Source of the DNA: Brugia malayi
Taxonomy: Eukaryota; Nematoda; Chromadorea; Rhabditida; Onchocercidae
Assembly: GCF_000002995.4 (NCBI RefSeq)
Contig: NW_025062478.1
Span: 7,354,001 to 7,418,000 of the forward strand
DNA: 64,000 nt
Direction of reading: 5' to 3'
Part shown: one piece after another, positions 61,101-64,000 of the stretch
Layout of the letters: each line of letters opens with the position of its first letter
Position numbering within the stretch: position 1 is the stretch's first letter
Position numbers and translations under genes: made by a program
Notes under the pieces: model-generated
The model's database searches: none
What the model was told of the DNA's origin: nothing
The model's input: only the letters and a program-made list of their open reading frames with translations

Positions 61101-64000
61101 ACAACTGACAAATTTTTATACAGTTTATCATTTGTCGTCATTTTTTTATTTAATGGATTTAAATGAATTTCACTTCAATGTATTTATGAAAAGATTTTTT
61201 TTTCTAATTCGAAACGCTTTAAATAAAACTGCTAATTTGAATTTAATGGAAAGTTTTTGGAACGAATATTGATCTGTTTTATTCTATGTTTCTGTAGGGC
61301 AAATTTTTCTTTATCGGTAGTTTGTTTCAGTGATGCACAAAAATGGTTTGATGGTATTTCAGTTATGAAAAAAAAGGACTTTGTTTCCCTCTTCATCATA
61401 GGTCAGATGACGATATTTTTTTGATTTCATGTGATATTCTCGTGGAACAAAAAAAAAATCAAAAATTCTATTATTGCAAGTGCAGAAATTTTCTTTATTT
61501 TTTTCTGTTTCGTTAAATTACTATTGATGTAACCCGGCATAAAATTCTTTAAAATTTTTAATGTTTTGAGAGAATCATACCTTCCAGTGACCACTTTTAT
61601 TTGGCTAGGAAACATAAAAAGTCAAGATTCCAGTCTTAAGTTTGCTGTTGTTTTGGCATTCACCGGTATTGTTTACGAAATAGAATTCTTTGTTGCCCTT
61701 TTAATTTGTGGGTCAAAGAATTCTGTTATTTAAAGATTATTAGTTTATGGCCTTCACGTTACAAAAAGGAGAAATCTTTACTTTCAAACGAGGGCAGTTA
61801 TGTTTCATGATCTTCCTAAGGAGAATTTGTTTTTTGTCCCTTTCTTTGCTTTTATTTCCATGTTTTACCAAACAGTTTCTGTAATAAATGAAGTATATTT
61901 TTATTTTTTTAAAAGTATGCCATAATTTTCAAGTGGGACGATCTTCTTGTCTTCAACTGAAATTAACCTATAGAGGATCTTCTTGTTTCAGTCCATTGCA
62001 ATGGTCCAGTTTTTTTTTTGTGATTTAGAGTTTTAGTCTGTTTATCCTAGAATATTCTGAATTTGATCTTTACTCACACATTTTTCTGTATATAGAACTT
62101 TCAGAATCAGAATTACTGATCACTAATGTCTGATATCTGCTATAAAAACTTGAGTAATATAGAGTAAAAACAGAAGAGAGCTGGAACTTCGCGAAAATTT
62201 CCAAATTTTCAAAAGAATCGTTCGAAGATCTTAAATGACATCGAAGTGATTTTTGATATTAATTTTTCGGATTTTGAGACTCTCACTATAGAAATTAGTC
62301 TTATATAACCTTAATAAAAATCTCATTGGAACCTTATTTGGTTAAAAATTGAAAATATTTCTAGAAAAATCTATGATGTTCTTGCAAAACTTTTGAAAAA
62401 ATAAAATTTCCTATTCTTGATATTGCACGGTTGTTTTTCCATTTTTATTAAATCAGATTAACACAGTAAGTCTGGCAACAAAACAAAAATATTCTATATT
62501 GTTTGGTAGTTTTTTGAGCTTTCAGTTTGCATCTACTATGGTGTTGCTACTAATGCAAATAAATACATGTTGACGAATTACATATTTTCTCTTTGCACAA
62601 TAGTTGTGTTTCTGGATGTTTGATTGTAAAAACAATTTTAATTCCCTCGCATAGTTGCGAGGGAATTAAAATTGTTTTGATATGATGGGATCCTTCCATG
62701 AAATTTCTAATTAACTATTAAAGCTGTGATCGAATAATATGCTTGATGCGATACATGCGATGTTCTTTAAGCGATAAATACTGAATTCCACCTTCTCATT
62801 TGAAATTTACCGTATCGATTTATACATTCCAGATTTCCCCTTATAATTTGTGTAATGTTGTACTTATATTTTTCTTATGTCACGATTACTTTCCAAACAC
62901 AAGTGCGTGGACTTTTTAGAATTTCACCGAATTAATTTTATTTTAACTGGATTGCAAAAAATCCTATACCTCTTATAAAGATGAAAATCGAAGTTTTTGT
63001 TGGAATTAAAAATACTGCCATAGGTGGAATTGTTGAGTGGAAGACAATGTTCAAAAGCATTTAAAATTTTCAGTTTTTGAGGAATTTGTTTTTATTTCTG
63101 TTTATTGGAGGTATTGGTCAGACGGTTGGATATGTAATTTTTTTTTTCTTTATTTTTCTGCTTGGGTTTATGGAAGACGCAAGATTCGAATCACTATATT
63201 TTTCGCTCTTTAGCAAACTGTAAAATATTTCCTGAAAGTTTAAAAATTCAGATTTTTTTATTTTTTGAGGTAAGAATATTTTTTTGGGCAGAGAAATTAA
63301 TAGTAATCTGATTCGTTTTAATTTTGTAAGCAATGGTTTTGATGGAAATGAGTACTTCTCGAATAAAGAAACAACTAATATTTCTGGATTGAATTATAAC
63401 TGTTATTTGTCACATTTTAATACCTCGTAGTTTTTCAATTAAACTTGAAATATAATAAAATACTTTTGATCTTTCTGTAATGCCTCTGCAGTAGGACTTC
63501 TGATTATCAATCATTCTGGTGGAATGTTCCTTATTTGTTAGAGTTTAAATGAAAATGCTTAAAACTGTCCCTGTACTGAAAAGACTCATAGTTTTCAGTT
63601 GTAACATTTAGAAGTAAAAAAAAAAATGAAATATATTAAAATTTTTTTTGTTTGATTCAGGATATATGACGTTATACTTGTTCTTTATTAAAAAAAAACT
63701 GTACTTTGAAGAATAGAGATTGGGTTGCTGGAGATATGATTACTTAGAAGAGTTTGAATGTGGGGCGGGAGTTATGTTAGATTCTGAGTTTACTAATCCA
63801 GAGTGAACTTGAACTATTCTCACCTGAAATTTTTTGAAGTAACGCATTTTTCATGCCTCCAAATTTCCTGAACTTTATAAGGATTCCACATTTTATTAGG
63901 AACAAGAAGTTGAATCATTTAAGTATGTTTTTGTTGCTGCTGCGGTATGAAATATATTAGTGAATTCACTATCATGTATAAAATGAACAAATGTTTAAAC
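58169..64000. other. no supportable exon; presumably intron of the OXR1-like gene
   Basis: Exon 17 needs a following exon entering in phase 2 and leading into TLDc. I tested the stronger plus-strand acceptors here (59219, 60357, 60790, 61990, 62105, 63660 among others); each opens into an early stop in that phase or lacks TLDc character. The region has a (GT)-rich stretch at about 60690-60710 and the perfect hairpin at 62629-62678. It is best read as a long intron, though a missed small exon cannot be excluded. Confidence 0.5.
62629..62678. repeat. perfect 23-bp stem, 4-nt loop hairpin
   Basis: The arm 62629-62651 (AAAACAATTTTAATTCCCTC and GCA) pairs without mismatch with 62656-62678 around the loop TAGT. 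The stem includes a GC-rich core (CCCTCGC). It is symmetrical, so it reads the same from either strand. The short loop and perfect stem differ from animal pre-miRNAs; it may be a transposon-end remnant or a structure-prone site. Confidence 0.95.

Noticed and set aside
1..64000. tRNA, rRNA, spliced-leader RNA genes, CRISPR arrays and transposase or reverse transcriptase frames
   Set aside because: Read for characteristic motifs on both strands; none was convincing, so none is reported.

Overview
This is nuclear DNA of a nematode, most likely a filarial (clade III) parasite. The evidence is a strongly AT-rich sequence with long homopolymer tracts, small phase-conserved exons of about 40-180 nt, nematode-type TTTCAG acceptors, and trans-splice-like acceptors directly before start codons (GLRX3-like, F-box, OXR1-like). 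There are no operon-like bacterial genes, rRNAs, tRNAs or CRISPR arrays. Species assignment is inference. The exon models below were built by hand: I joined open frames across GT..AG sites and checked that every junction keeps the frame.

Layout. 1-3.9 kb is intergenic, with an inverted repeat and a diverged repeat pair. 3993-5786 (+) is a single large exon for an Asn/Ser/Gln-rich protein of unknown function, with two possible further exons to 6733. 7709-10498 (-) is a nine-exon monothiol glutaredoxin 3/PICOT gene (thioredoxin plus two glutaredoxin domains). 10.5-13.7 kb is intergenic and includes an unusually GC-rich patch. 13681-17419 (-) is a six-exon F-box protein gene. 17.4-29.8 kb is almost featureless. 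29847-32722 (+) is a seven-exon gene for an unrecognised membrane protein with a Ser/Lys-rich tail and three possible C-termini. 32.7-48.5 kb is non-coding apart from repeats, a pre-miRNA-like hairpin and weak exon-like frames. 48535 to beyond 58168 (+) is the 5' two-thirds of an OXR1/NCOA7-family gene (LysM, then GRAM); its TLDc domain was not found and should lie beyond the window. 58.2-64 kb holds no exon I can support, but has a perfect 23-bp stem hairpin.

Two genes suggest redox biology: GLRX3 handles [2Fe-2S] clusters and OXR1-family proteins protect against oxidative stress. They are 38 kb apart and nothing in the sequence links their regulation. The observations most worth following are an 80-bp, 79/80-identical inverted repeat just upstream of the OXR1 start exon, a 126-codon open alternative exon inside that gene, the CKFS (not CGFS) motif in the second glutaredoxin domain, the exon-triplet duplication that built GLRX3, the pre-miRNA-like hairpin at 34.7 kb, and the multi-frame 3' end of the membrane-protein gene.
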